Source: Mytilisepta virgata (taxonomy: Eukaryota; Mollusca; Bivalvia; Mytilida; Mytilidae). Taken from it: a stretch of DNA of 64,000 nt. Location: contig CM051521.1 of the NCBI GenBank assembly GCA_028015205.1, positions 72,090,314 through 72,154,313 on the forward strand, in the 5' to 3' direction. A program made the position numbers and the translations under genes. The notes beneath the pieces were generated by a model. That model searched no databases and was not told the origin of the DNA. It was given only the letters and a program-made list of their open reading frames with translations. This document shows positions 1-12,340 of the stretch, piece after piece. Position 1 is the first letter of the stretch. Each line of letters begins with the position of its first letter.

Positions 1-128
1 CTGTAAATAAAAAGATTGTGATATTTATTCATCAAGCCAGTAATCATTGTTCAGATATCAGCAAAATAATACCAAACAAAATAGTTGGAAAAGTCTATAA
101 GATCTAAATCAAAAGGAAAGATGCACAC

Positions 129-3060
129 ATAAATAAAAGACACAACCAAAGGAGTAAAAACACATAGCAACTTATTTATAAAGACACAACCGAAGAAGTA
201 AAAACATATAGCAACTCATGTACAAAGACACTACAGAAAGGAGTAAAAACATATAGCAACTCATGTACAAAGACACTACAGAAAGAGTTAAAACATATAG
301 CAACTCATGTACAAAGACACTACAGAAAGGGTTAAAACATATAGCAACTCATGTACAAAGACACTACAGAAAGGAGTAAAAACATATAGCAACTCATGTA
401 CAAAGACACTACAGAAAGGAGTAAAAACATATAGCAACTCATGTACAAAGACACTACAGAAAGGAGTAAAAACATATAGCAACTCATGTACAAAGACACT
501 ACAGAAAGGAGTAAAAACACATAGCAACTTATTTACAAAGACACTACAGAAAGGAGTAAAAACATATAGCAACTCATGTACAAAGACACTACAGAAAGGG
601 TTAAAACATATAGCAACTCATGTAGAAAAACACTACAGAAATAGTAAAAACATATAGCAACTCATGTACAAAGACACTACAGAAAGGAGTAAAAACACAT
701 AGCAACTTATTTACAAAGACACTACAGAAAGAGTTAAAACATATAGCAACTCATGTACAAAGACACTACAGAAAGGAGTAAAAACATATAGCAACTCATG
801 TACAAAGACACTACAGAAAGGAGTAAAAACACATAGCAACTTATTTACAAACACACTACAGAAAGGAGTAAAAACATATAGCAACTCATGTACAAAGACA
901 GTACAGAAAGGAGTAAAAACACATAGCAACTTATTTACAAAGACACTACAGAAAGGAGTAAAAACATATAGCAACTCATGTACAAAGACACTACAGAAAG
1001 AGTTAAAACATATAGCAATTCATGTACAAAGACACTACAGAAAGAGTTAAAACATATAGCAACTCATGTACAAAGACACTACAGAAATAGTAAAAACATA
1101 TAGCAACTCATGTACAAAGACACTACAGAAAGAGTTAAAACATATAGCAACTCATGTACAAAGACACTACAGAAAGGGTTAAAACATACAGCAACTCATG
1201 TAGAAAGACACTACAGAAATAGTAAAAACATATAGCAACTCATGTACAAAGACACTACAGAAAGGAGTAAAAACATATAGCAACTCATGTACAAAGACAC
1301 TACAGAAAGAGTTAAAACATATAGCAACTCATGTACAAAGACACTGCAGAAAGGGTTAAAACATATAGCAACTCATGTAGAAAGACACTACAGAAATAGT
1401 TAAAACATATAGCAACTCATGTACAAAGACACTACAGAAAGGAGTAAAAACATATAGCAACTCATGTACAAAGACACTACAGAAAGAGTTAAAACATATA
1501 GCAACTCATGTACAAAGACACTGCAGAAAGGGTTAAAACATATAGCAACTCATGTAGAAAGACACTACAGAAATAGTAAAAACATATAGCAACTAATGTA
1601 CAAAGACACTACAGAAAGGAGTAAAAACACATAGCAACTTATTTACAAAGACACTACAGAAAGGAGTAAAAACATATAGCAACTCATGTACAAAGACACT
1701 ACAGAAAGGAGTAAAAACACATAGCAACTTATTTACAAAGACACTACAGAAAGGAGTAAAAACATATAGCAACTCATGTACAAAAACACTACAGAAAGAG
1801 TTAAAACATATAGCAACTCATATACAAAGACACTACAGAAAGAGTTAAAACATATAGCAAGTCATGTACAAAGACACTACAGAAAGAGTTAAAACATCTA
1901 GCAACTCACGTACAAAGACACTACAGAAAGGGTTAAAACATATAGCAACTCATGTACAAAGACACTACAGAAAGGAGTAAAAACATATAGCAACTCATGT
2001 ACAAAGAAACTACAGAAAGGGTTAAAACATATAGCAACTCATGTACAAAGACACTACAGAAAGAGTAAAAACATATAGCAACTCATGTACAAAGACACTA
2101 CAGAAAGAGTTAAAACATATGGCAACTCATGTACAAAGACACTACAGAAAGGGTTAAAACATATAGCAACTCATGTACAAAGACACTACAGAAAGGAGTA
2201 AAAACATATAGCAACTCATGTACAAAGACACTACAGAAAGGGTTAAAACATATAGCAACTCATGTACAAAGACACTACAGAAAGGGTTAAAACATACAGC
2301 AATTCATGTACAAAGACACTACAGAAAGGGTTAAAACATATAGCAACTCATGTACAAAGACACTACAGAAAGGAGTAAAAACATACAGCAATTCATGTAC
2401 AAAGACACTACAGAAAGAGTTAAAACATATAGCAACTCATGTACAAAGACACTACAGAAAGGAGTAAAAACATAGCAACTCATGTACAAAGACACTACAG
2501 AAAGGGTTAAAACATACAGCAACTCATGAAGAAAGACACTGCAGAAAGAGTTAAAACATATAGCAACTCATGTAGAAAGACACTACAGAAAGAGTTAAAA
2601 CATATAGCAACTCATGTACAAAGACACTACAGAAAGGAGTAAAAACATATAGCAACTCATGTACAAAGACAAAACAGAAAGGAGTAAAAACATATAGCAA
2701 CTCATGTAGAAAGACACTACAGAAAGAGTTAAAACATATAGCAACTCATGTACAAAGACACTACAGAAAGGAGTAAAAACATATAGCAACTCATGTACAA
2801 AGACACTACAGAAAGAGTTAAAACATATAGCAACTCATGTACAAAGACACTACAGAAAGAGTTAAAACATATAGCAACTCATGTACAAAGACACTACAGA
2901 AAGGAGTAAAAACATATAGCAACTCATGTACAAAGACACTACAGAAAGAGTTAAAACATATAGCAACTCATGTACAAAGACACTGCAGAAAGGGTTAAAA
3001 CATATAGCAACTCATGTACAAAGACACTACAGAAAGGAGTAAAAACATATAGCAAACTCA
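129..3060. repeat. Satellite array, 44-45-bp unit, about 65 copies
   Basis: Head-to-tail copies of a 44-45-bp unit containing ATAGCAACTCATGTACAAAG followed by ACACTACAGAAA and a variable GGAGTAAAA, GAGTTAAA, GGGTTAAA or ATAGTAAA junction. Variants differ by single bases; one subtype has ACATAGCAACTTATTTAC and occurs only before about position 1740. The left edge (129-220) is the most diverged, as is usual at array borders. Runs of the 45-bp variant stay open in frame on both strands only because 45 is a multiple of three; this is not coding. The array probably lies in a Vps4 intron, since the Vps4 ATPase exons must be further left. Confidence 0.97.
1201..1731. repeat. Higher-order repeat inside the satellite, 177-bp period
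   Basis: The rare variant TAGAAAGACACTACAGAAAT starts at 1201, 1378 and 1555, exactly 177 bases apart. A CTGCAG variant also recurs at 1344 and 1521, again 177 apart. The period is four basic units, so a four-unit block was duplicated as a whole. The right border is not sharp. Confidence 0.8.
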
Positions 3061-4035
3061 TTTACAAAATAATATCTCAAAGATACTGATATTAGATATA
3101 GTAAATTTATACTATGCTATATATGACGCATTTCAAGGAGTTACCTCTCATCAGCAGCATTAAAACCGAAACATTTGGAAGACCAAAAACCAAACTTATT
3201 TTAAACAAGAAGTACTCATAACCAAAAATTCCGAAATAGAAAGCCAAATTTCAGCTAAGGAGATCTACCATGTGCAATATAAGGAATGAACCCTTAGTAT
3301 TTCTATTATTTTTGAATTTTACTAAAAACTGGTAATTTCTTTAACAAAGCAATGAATAATCATGTCAGACAAGTCTGATGACTGGGTTGGCAAATACATT
3401 CGGGGACATAGGGTCCACCATGCAGAGGCATTGTCCCAGGAGTTTCAAAATAACAATTCAAAGATACTAATATTAGATATAGTAAATTTACACTATGCTG
3501 TATACGACGAATTTTAAAATTCAGTTTAATGTTGTATATTCTGATTGTTTACACAAATATCTTTTTTTCTGAATGTGAAAAACAATGATATTTACATCAA
3601 TGTCAATGATTTTTGGGAAACAACACTTTTTACAATTGAATAAACAACTTGAGGAGTAAGATAAAAGTTACATTATATGAAAAGACAAATACATCTGATC
3701 AATTAAAGCATTCAGGTTCAATTTCCAAATGGTGAAACATGGTTCATACAGACTCATGTTTTTCTCAGATTTGAACATAATGAGCCAACTTTGTAAAGGA
3801 CCTTCCATACATGTACATCATTCATGTACGTACAGTTTTATTCAATTTGCTACTATTGTTTTAGAGGAGATGATCAAAATATGTTTTTTTCCATAGGCAT
3901 GTATGTTTAACTATGTTCCTGCTGTCAGCCATGATGTCTGTCGCATTCAAACGAGTTACCTCTCAACAGCAGCATTAAAACTGAAACATTTGGAAGACAC
4001 TACAGAATGAAGCATATAGCAACTCATGTACAAAG
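3061..4035. repeat. Satellite-flanking segments in shuffled copies, with one stray satellite unit
   Basis: The segment with ATATTAGATATAGTAAATTT at about 3086 recurs at about 3468. The segment with CAGCAGCATTAAAAC at about 3153 recurs at about 3965. The second copy runs into a lone, diverged satellite unit (about 3994-4035, ending ATAGCAACTCATGTACAAAG). Satellite and flank therefore moved together at least once, which suggests the array belongs to a larger mobile or duplicated unit. Confidence 0.8.
3521..3755. repeat. 235-bp direct repeat, copy 1
   Basis: From TCAGTTTAA to CATACAGACTC this segment matches 4197-4431 base for base except for a handful of substitutions. The offset is 676 bases at both ends, so it is a simple segmental duplication without internal indels. 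No coding potential. Confidence 0.93.
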
Positions 4036-4196
4036 ACGATTCCGACAGTACAGATTTCTAGTTATTACTAGTACCATTTTCACGAAAATTTCAGTAATGG
4101 AAAACAGGAACAGTGAAACTCTCTTTTGACAACATGAACATACATGTATCTTTGACTTATTAAGTGCTTTGACTCATTTGTATAATGTTTTGCCCT

Positions 4197-4431
4197 TCAG
4201 TTTAAAGTTGAATATTCTGATTGTTTACACAAATATCTTTTTTTATGAATGTGAAAAACAATGATATTTACATCAATGTCAATGATTTGTGGGAAACAAC
4301 ACTTTTTACAATCGAATAAACAACTTGAGGAGTAAGATAAAAGTTACATTATATGAAAAGACAAATAAATCTGATCAATTAAAGCATTCAGGTTCAATTT
4401 CCAAATGGTGAAACATGGTTCATACAGACTC
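4197..4431. repeat. 235-bp direct repeat, copy 2
   Basis: Second copy of 3521-3755 at a constant offset of 676. The DNA between the copies holds the stray satellite unit and the CAGCAGCATTAAAAC segment. Confidence 0.93.
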
Positions 4432-4449
4432 TTAAACTTGAAATTCCTT

Positions 4450-5666
4450 GACATTTCGATGACAGTTTAAGACCATTTATTGCTTTTCCATACCTCACTG
4501 AAGATAGTTTTAATGCTTATCTTTAAAGCTAATTAAAATAAAGGGCTTCGCTAAGCGCAGCATGATATGACCACGACAAGTAAAGAATTAAAGTAAATGT
4601 CGACAAAAATGGATGAAAAAATTTAATTTTATGTTTCCTCCAAAATTGCTAACTTTTGACGCTTTATATCTATGTAATTGTATGCTCTATTATAGGGCCC
4701 TTAATTGGAATAAAGCTATTTCTATTTCTATTTCTATTTCTATATCTCGGAAAAAGCATACCTTAAAGTGAATTAAAAGAATAAATCCTCATAAGAGTTG
4801 GATGAAAATTTTTTAAAAATTACTTATCAGGCAATACTGCTTTTTTTTGGCCCTTTTGACCACTTATACCTCAAAAACCATGAATTATAAAAGAAATAAG
4901 CTGTCATACTACTGAAAGCATTCATTAAGATGAACAAAAAGAACAAATGCAAAATAAAAATTTTAGGTGTCCTGCAAAATGGCTAATTTTGGCCCCTTTA
5001 ATCTCCTTTATCTCTAAAATGGCAAAAGTTTAAAAAAAAACGCCTTGAGCAACTTTTATTGTATTTCTTATAATCCCTGAAATAAAAAAAAACATGTGGT
5101 AATGATATACAATACACAATTAGCACTTTTTGAATTTAATAAACATCAAAAGTGCTCTTCAAAATTGATACCGTGTTGAACTGCATTCACCAAAACCCTT
5201 CCATTTTCATTTTTATCCTGGAGCACAGAATAAATTGCATTGGGATTGTGACAATTGACAATGATACAGGGAATGGTGACCTGTCACTCATTTACAATCA
5301 CCTTGTATAACAAGAACATCTAAAATCTTGATTAAAAAGGTTTTAAAGCATGCTAGCTTTGATATAAAACAGAATGAATAACATATTTGATGTTTTTTTT
5401 CACGTTCATATGAAAATGTCAATTTCCAAAGCAAAAAAAAAGTATTGAATTCACTTGGAATTAATCGGCAATAATCGGGCCCTGTCAGCAATTTTGATAT
5501 GTTCACGGTATTCAAATAAAGGAAGTTCAACATAAACAGTTTTGAGTGTACTTTGTTATGAATTATACAAATTTAATATACAAGCAGAAATCACTCTATA
5601 CATGTATCATATAACAAAAGGTACATGTAGGACGGACACCTAATTGTGATAAAGCCGATATCTTAC
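4450..5666. other. AT-rich non-coding DNA, probably Vps4 intron
   Basis: No supported gene. At 4705-4745 there is AATAAAG followed by a TTTCTA microsatellite, a form seen at the 3' ends of some non-LTR retrotransposons, so a plus-strand LINE or SINE tail may end here. At 4850-5060 lie sentence-like repeats (for example GAAAGCATTCATTAAGATGA) that resemble those at 53090-53290, evidence of an unclassified dispersed repeat. Confidence 0.55.
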
Positions 5667-5808
5667 CCTTTAGAAGATGGTGTACCACCATCAGCTACTG
5701 GTTTCTTCTTTCCTTTTGATAAATAAGTTTTTAGTTTTTCTGCTCTGTCTAAATATTGAGCACATTTTGATCGTATACTGTCTTTGGCTTTGTCACTCTG
5801 TGCTTCAT
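5667..5808 (-). CDS. Vps4 exon 3: end of MIT domain and linker
   Basis: This 142-bp exon lies between acceptor TTTTATAG and donor GTAAGA, read on the minus strand. Spliced to exon 2 it reads [20 protein letters not shown] and then [16 protein letters not shown], the third helix of the MIT domain followed by the lysine-rich linker of VPS4. The join is phase 1: exon 2 gives the T and this exon the AT of the Tyr codon. The exon ends in phase 2. VPS4 is an AAA ATPase that disassembles ESCRT-III polymers at endosomes, the midbody and the nuclear envelope; its MIT domain binds ESCRT-III tails. The MIT domain is close to vertebrate VPS4A/B. The Walker A/B and oligomerisation exons are not in the window and must lie left of position 1, so this is an incomplete gene at the window edge and not evidence of a pseudogene. 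Confidence 0.96.
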
Positions 5809-5940
5809 CTATAAAATATAATACATAACAAATTTGCAGTGTATAAATGATATACATGTAAAGGCTCCCAGTAGCCTGTATCGCTCCTCTCGATTTCTTC
5901 TGTGGAATTAAAGTAGTACATGAATAAATCTTTTAAATTA

Positions 5941-7156
5941 CAGTCAAACCTGTCTATAAAGGGCACCAAAGGGACAAAGAAAAAGTGCCCTTTATGAGCA
6001 GGTGCCCTTTATAGTGAGGTTAATTTTACATGATTTGTTCATGAATGGGACTTTTTCACTGTGCCCTTTATAAACATTGATTTGTTATATAGAGGTGCCC
6101 TTTAAGGGCATACAACAGTTTCGATCTACTATTGATTTTTCTTTGAGATTTTGCATATTGGTAGCTTTTTTCACTGATCTTTCTAAAAATGCAAAGAAAA
6201 TTACACCTGCATATTTTGTGTTAAATGTCCTCTCACCAGTGGAACATAATACTGTGGAATGCGTTGCCTCTGTCAAAATAATTTTTATAGCAATTATTTT
6301 TTTCCAAATATTTCTTGAGACAATGACAATTTAAGCCGATTATTTAACTTCTGTTTCTATCCAAAGCAATGATTAGTGTTTCTCATATTTAGGTCTAATT
6401 ACTATTGTAGTCTCTTTAAAGAAAAGTGAATCACCATAGACTAGGAAGGCTGAGAAATTAATTCTGTAATTTTATTTTTATTAGATGATGTACCAAAATG
6501 TAAAAGAATCTGCATGATATCACTTCCTTACAATATGCATGCATCATTTGAACTAAAGGATTTTACAATAACATGTACTATATATCTAAATGTCAACGTA
6601 TCAGAATCTTTATCTATTCCAAAAGGGACAAAGCTCCCCCTTTTAAGAAAAAAGCTTTAAGCCATGAAACCCGTTAAAACATCACCCTTTAGAGAAGCCT
6701 AAAGCGGGTACTGTTCATGCTTCCGGAGCACTTGAGTTCATCCCACTTTTGGTGGGGTTCCTGTTGCTCGTTTCTTTGTGTACTTTTTAGTATTTTGTGT
6801 TATTTGTTGTTTGCCTTTTGACTGTCGTGTTTTTGGTGTTCCAGGTCGTCTTTTTTTTTTGTCCACAGATTTCCCCTCTTTTGACACTTCAATCGATATT
6901 CCTACTTTTAATTGAAGATATGAATTTTGTGTATGATGTAACCTTGTTTCCCTCATTCATTTCCTCTAGAAAGACTTGTAACTTTATACAAGTACCACTT
7001 GTGATGTAATGTAATTTTTGGCGAAAAGGAGACGTCCGAATTAGAAACGTTGCGGGAAAGGGAAAAACAATTTCTGCAAAAAGTTCTGGTTAGACTTTAG
7101 CCGGGCGATTATCTCCCCTGTAAGTGTATCGTATGCCCTTAAAGCCGGTTTGACTG
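5941..7156. mobile_element. 1.2-kb non-autonomous TIR element with TA target duplication
   Basis: The left end starts CAGTCAAACCTGTCTATAAA and the right end, read on the minus strand, starts CAGTCAAACCGGCTTTAAGG, giving imperfect terminal inverted repeats of about 27 bp. A TA dinucleotide flanks both ends (5939-5940 and 7157-7158), as expected for the Tc1/mariner/pogo superfamily. The motif GTGCCCTTTAT recurs several times near the left end. No transposase is visible inside, so the element is non-autonomous. It sits in Vps4 intron 2. Confidence 0.8.
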
Positions 7157-7158
7157 TA

Positions 7159-8590
7159 TTAAACCATGGACAGAAAATCCAAAGAGAAAAAAACAATAAA
7201 TGATTTCTGAATATGCTGCCAAAATAAATTTTTTAAAGTTTTTATTTCGTTACATATTTCAAATATTTTGTTTCCTTTCAAATTCTTTCTGCCAAATAAT
7301 TACATATTTTGTTCTGTTTTGTTTGTGTTGTATTTTATCTGTGCTGGATTCAATTTTCCTATTTTAATAAAAAGCTTTAACATATACTTATTACTAAATA
7401 AAGGAAATTTGCACATACGATACTGAAAGAAAATTGTCAGCTGTATTTTCTACCGTGATATCGATCACCCCTTTATCATACCCCTTGAAATGATATTGGT
7501 ACATGACTATACTCTCCTGTTTAAATATATGATAAAGCCTATAAAACATGACAAAATCCATATCACATCCTGTATCACCGGCGACCAATATCATCTCTCG
7601 GGCTCAATCTACATGTGTGATACTGATTTTGTCATGTATTATTCTCTATTTAGTTCAAAGAATTATTCATTGCACTAGCTGGAACCCCCCGTTTATACAC
7701 ACTTACAAAGCCTGGATATTGATCCGCATAAAACTGTTCACCATGCTTGTCTGTTATAAAGCCAACAAGCATTAAGCAGTGGGTGATAAGGACCAAGAGG
7801 TGCATACAATGTATACAACAAAACATGCAAAAGTATCACTCAAGAGTATGAACAGAGCAAGTAGAAAAGAGTGTTTAATCTCAACCAGGAAGACAATTTC
7901 TGTTTATTAATGTGTGTTGTCAGGCATTGGAACTAAAGATAAATTGGTACAGTAACATTTCACACTGAGTATGCAAATTTTCAAGGAATCAATTTACAGT
8001 TATTGCTAGGGGAGTTTGGTAGAAGACATCCTGACTGGAGTCTACTGTTTTCTGGAACTGCACAAACTATATGTTGGTGACAGCATGATATTAAAAAAAT
8101 ACACAAACTTTTGGTTAACATTGTTAAATATTGCAGAGAAGTAACAGTTAAAAATAAACTATTGAGTTATTGCTACATGAAAGCAGATTAGTTCAGGCAA
8201 ACATACATAGCAATGCATAAAACAAAAAAGTGTGCAAAGTATACTAGTATGCTTTGCCTTCAAAATATCAAACTATGATCCTTCATTGAAAGAATTATTA
8301 ATGCATTTCTTGGCAAGAAAAAGGGGACAATCAGATAGTCTGAGAGGTCAAGAAAAGCGGCCTAAAAATGCTTAGTCTTTTTTCAGACTGTGGGCTACCA
8401 CTCATCAACCTTCATCAACCCACACACCCCTCGCCTGTATTTCTGTTACCGCCTATTATGAAAATGGTTCCTCCTATTAAAATTCTTACAGAAAACACTG
8501 TTTGTAAAACTTGTTTATTGCAGAAACATTGGTGAATTAGCTCACGCAAAACAGATTTTAGTTTATCATGTGGGAGGGTTGTATACAGTA
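7159..8590. other. Vps4 intron 2, no gene seen
   Basis: AT-rich sequence without supported coding regions. At 7536-7561 and about 7618-7643 there is an imperfect 26-bp inverted repeat around ACATGACAAAATC, which could be a small decayed foldback element. The opposing short reading frames here arise from that inverted repeat. Confidence 0.6.
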
Positions 8591-8593
8591 TGG

Positions 8594-8850
8594 GGGCCTC
8601 GGTGGCCGAGTGGTCTAGGTAGTTCGTCATGACTACTAATGATCACTAGCCTGTCAACACTGGGGTTGTGAGTTCTAATTTCACCTGTGGCGAGGTGTGT
8701 TCGACTCCGATCTTAATTGACAAGGATTGCCAATTTTCCTACCGAAGGTCAGTGGTTCTCTCCGGGTACAACGGCTTCCTCCACCAATAAAAACTGGCCG
8801 CCGCGAAATGGCCAAATGTGCTGAAAACGGCGTTAAACCCCAACTAAACA
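8594..8850 (+). mobile_element. tRNA-derived SINE, molluscan V-SINE (RUDI-like)
   Basis: The head GGCCTCGGTGGCCGAGTGGT carries an RNA polymerase III A box of the tRNA-Leu/Ser type. About 75 bases on, GTGAGTTCTAATTTCAC is a decayed B box and T arm. The following GC-rich body contains GGCCGCCGCGAAATGGCC and ends in GGCGTTAAACCCCAACTAAA. Head, body and ending match my memory of the V-SINE family RUDI reported from molluscs; the family name is from memory and was not checked. It inserted in the plus orientation in Vps4 intron 2, so antisense to the gene. The open frame across it is incidental. Confidence 0.72.
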
Positions 8851-9079
8851 ATGTATACAGTATGGAAAAATCAAAAATGTTTTTATGCTATTACAATACA
8901 TGTACATTGTGTAAGTAAGGTCACTAGAAGGGAGATATTCCTGTAAGCATTCAGAATTTTTTAGAATCCACATCCAATTCACACCACTATTTGAAAAGGC
9001 CTTAAAACAGTAGCTCTTGAGACCCTCCTAAATTATTGTAAGTTAAGTAGTAACTTAAAGGAGTTTTGAAAGGGGTTTT

Positions 9080-9985
9080 GTAGTGCATTCAGCAAAGCCT
9101 GCTATGTACCTTTGTTTGTATGTGGCAGACATCTTGGATAGCAGTCCAGGTCATCGAATATATTTCTGAAAGAGGACCTACAGAACATTCCTGCTAAGTT
9201 TGGATCCAAATGGCTAAGCAGTTTCAGACCAGAAGATCTTTATTAATAAGTGAATTTTCCCATAGGGTCCTATGTTAAACTAAGCACGGCTGTGGTGGCC
9301 ATCTTGATTGACAGTCCGGGTCATAGGACACAATTCTGAAAGAAGACCATCTAAGTTATGTACAGCTCTGGTGGCCATCTCGGAATCATCAGATAATTTT
9401 CTGCAAGAATACAATCTAAAGACCATTGCTGCCGTATTGAGTTTGAATTGGCTCAGTGTTTTCAGACTAAGGGGAGAATATCTTAAAAGGAAAGTAGACC
9501 AATACCATGTGATTGCAATAGCTCACATGGCCCTTTGGCTATATAACTAACCCTAATGAAGAATTGCCCATGGTGGCCATGTTAATCATCAGATCCAATG
9601 AAATGAGGACTTACATGTATCTATAACCTTCCAAAAATTATTCCTGCAAAGTTTAGTTAGTAATCGCCTTGCTGTTTCACAGGAGATGATGGAACTGTGG
9701 TTTTTAGGTTTCATTGCAAACTTATGTACCACTGTAGCCGCTATGTGTTGCACGATCAACATCAAATGAGGAATCTTTCTTATAGATTTTGAAAAGATTC
9801 AGCATTGTAGTTTTAGAGAAGAATTTAACCAATCAGAATTAAGGATTCTTTGAACAGGGTCAGTCAATTATCAGTCTTATGATGTTTGAAAAAATTTGGT
9901 ATTGTAGTTTTAGAGGAGAAAAAATAAGAAATTTGACCAATCGGAATAAAGAATTGTCTCTGGCAGCCATGTTTTTCATCAAATT
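9080..9985 (+). mobile_element. Decayed fragments of rolling-circle-like family 1
   Basis: Contains the family-1 internal sentence (TCCTATGTTAAACTAAG, then GGTGGCCATCTTG, then ACAATTCTGAAAG, then a GGTTTCAGA-like part) in several diverged copies. A broken right end AATAGCTCACATGGCCCTTT lies at about 9517-9536, without the closing arm of its hairpin. Further degenerate copies run to about 9985. No left terminus was found, so this is a relic. Confidence 0.65.
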
Positions 9986-10074
9986 GGAATGAAATGAAGA
10001 AAATTTATAAACATCCTTCCATACATTATTCCTGCAAATAGATGGATAAATAAGAACTAAAAACAACATTCAAA

Positions 10075-10131
10075 TGTTTATTTCCAAGGAAAGTTCATTG
10101 CACGTTTATTTCCAAGGAAAGTTCATTGCAC
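10075..10131. repeat. Tandem duplication, about 28 bp, two copies
   Basis: GTTTATTTCCAAGGAAAGTT followed by CATTGCAC occurs twice head to tail just beyond the 3' end of the Tc1-like transposase relic. Confidence 0.85.
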
Positions 10132-10139
10132 GTTCAAAG

Positions 10140-11120
10140 TTCAATGTCACTACAGTTCAATACTTCATCTGTCCACCATGAGCATCAATAACAGCCTGAC
10201 AGTCCTATCCCATTGATAGAATCAAATTCCAAATCACCTGTTGCGGGATGTTGTTCCACTCATCTTGTAATGCATTAACAAGTTGCTGTAAGGATTGAGG
10301 CTGCAGTTGCTGTAGGCAGACACATCTTTCTACATGTAAGTCATTCCAAGAATGCTCCATGGGGTTGAGATCAGGTGATTTAGACGACCAAAGGAAGCAC
10401 TGCAATGTTGTTACCCATGAGGAATGCAAATGTCATTCTTGCAGTGTGGGGTCGGACATTGTAATGTTGAAATATTGCACCATTCTGCTGCATTAACGGC
10501 AGAACGTGTGGCTGCAGGATTTCATTAAATACCGCTGGGCTGTAAAATTTCCTTGAATGTGCATGAGCGCTGTCCTTCTAGTATTCGATATTGCAGCCCA
10601 CATCATTACACTCACACCGATAAATCTGTTGACTTCTTGAATGCTTTAACCCGCAAAGCACTCATTTCTTTGTTGGTACATGTATACCGTCGCTCTACCA
10701 TCCCCCCATTGCAACAGGAACTACGACTCGTTGCTGAACCAAACTGTTCTCTACATGTATCATTGCTGTAGCCATACCCTGTATGTCTTAGCCCATTGAA
10801 ATTGGATTTTACAGTGTTAGTGTGTCAAAACAACAGCCCTCACACTGCGTCTGACTCGTATTCCAGGTTAAGGACTGTTTGGTCTAAGATCCTATGCCAT
10901 CCAGGGACTGCTGCTGCAGATGGGGTCGCTGTTGTGAAGCATTCCCACAAATGATGTAACCAGATGTAACAATCCTGGTCAGGTGTGGTCGGTCACATGT
11001 TGAACCTCGCTGTCAGTACCTATCCCAAAGGCGAGAAATGGTACTTTGCAAAACATTCAGTAGTCTGCCTACATCTTTCTGGCATTCACCTGCTTGTTCA
11101 GACCCAGCATCACTTGGCTC
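10140..11120 (-). pseudogene. Tc1/mariner transposase relic (DD34E type)
   Basis: Minus-strand reading gives diagnostic pieces of a Tc1-like transposase in order: NGAIFQHYNVRPHTARM (the catalytic-domain block usually written DNARPHTA), then after a frame slip SKSPDLNPMEHSWNDL (the block preceding the third catalytic acid). C-terminal similarity continues (QDEWNNIPQQVIWNLI) towards 10210. The second acidic residue of the usual DNARPH block is changed (YNVRPH), and stops and frameshifts interrupt the frame. The upstream half (10560-11110) is recognisable only in short pieces. It lies in Vps4 intron 2, in the same orientation as the gene. I could not define TIRs. Confidence 0.8.
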
Positions 11121-11181
11121 ATTGACTGTCTATATGTGCAACTGATTTTGAAAAAGAGAACCCCAGGATTTTAAAAGCCTT

Positions 11182-11275
11182 AGTTTTTGTTTCAAGTGAA
11201 AAGCATGTGAAGTTGATAAACTCATGATAGTTTTTGTTTCAAGTGAAAAGCATGTGAAGTTGATAAACTCATGTG
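11182..11275. repeat. Tandem duplication, 47-bp unit, two copies
   Basis: AGTTTTTGTTTCAAGTGAAA followed by AGCATGTGAAGTTGATAAAC occurs at 11182 and again at 11229, nearly identical, so the duplication is recent. It lies upstream of the Tc1-like relic and may derive from its end. Confidence 0.92.
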
Positions 11276-11563
11276 TGTTGGCGCAATCAAGCGAAAAAAA
11301 AATTGGGCAAAAAAGAATGACAAGTCACAATTAGTGGCCCTACATTTAAAAGCCATAATGAATTTATTTTGTCCTTACATAATGACAATAAAAACATGCA
11401 AGATTTATAGAAACGATCCCGTTCAAATTAAAAATGATGAAAAAATGAGATATTGCGTTTCTTTTTTTGAAGAGTATAAATTTCTGAAAATGCATAGGTA
11501 AACTGTAGAATGTTTTGCCACGCTTAAGATGCATGCTCTGTTGTATTTACAATTATTTGTTTA

Positions 11564-12340
<777 letters not shown>

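Noticed and set aside
129..3060. CRISPR array or repetitive protein gene (open frames with a 15-residue repeat on both strands)
   Set aside because: Units are contiguous with no spacers, so it is not CRISPR. The frames stay open only while the 45-bp variant is used; 44-bp units break them, and both strands are open at once, which is a repeat artefact.
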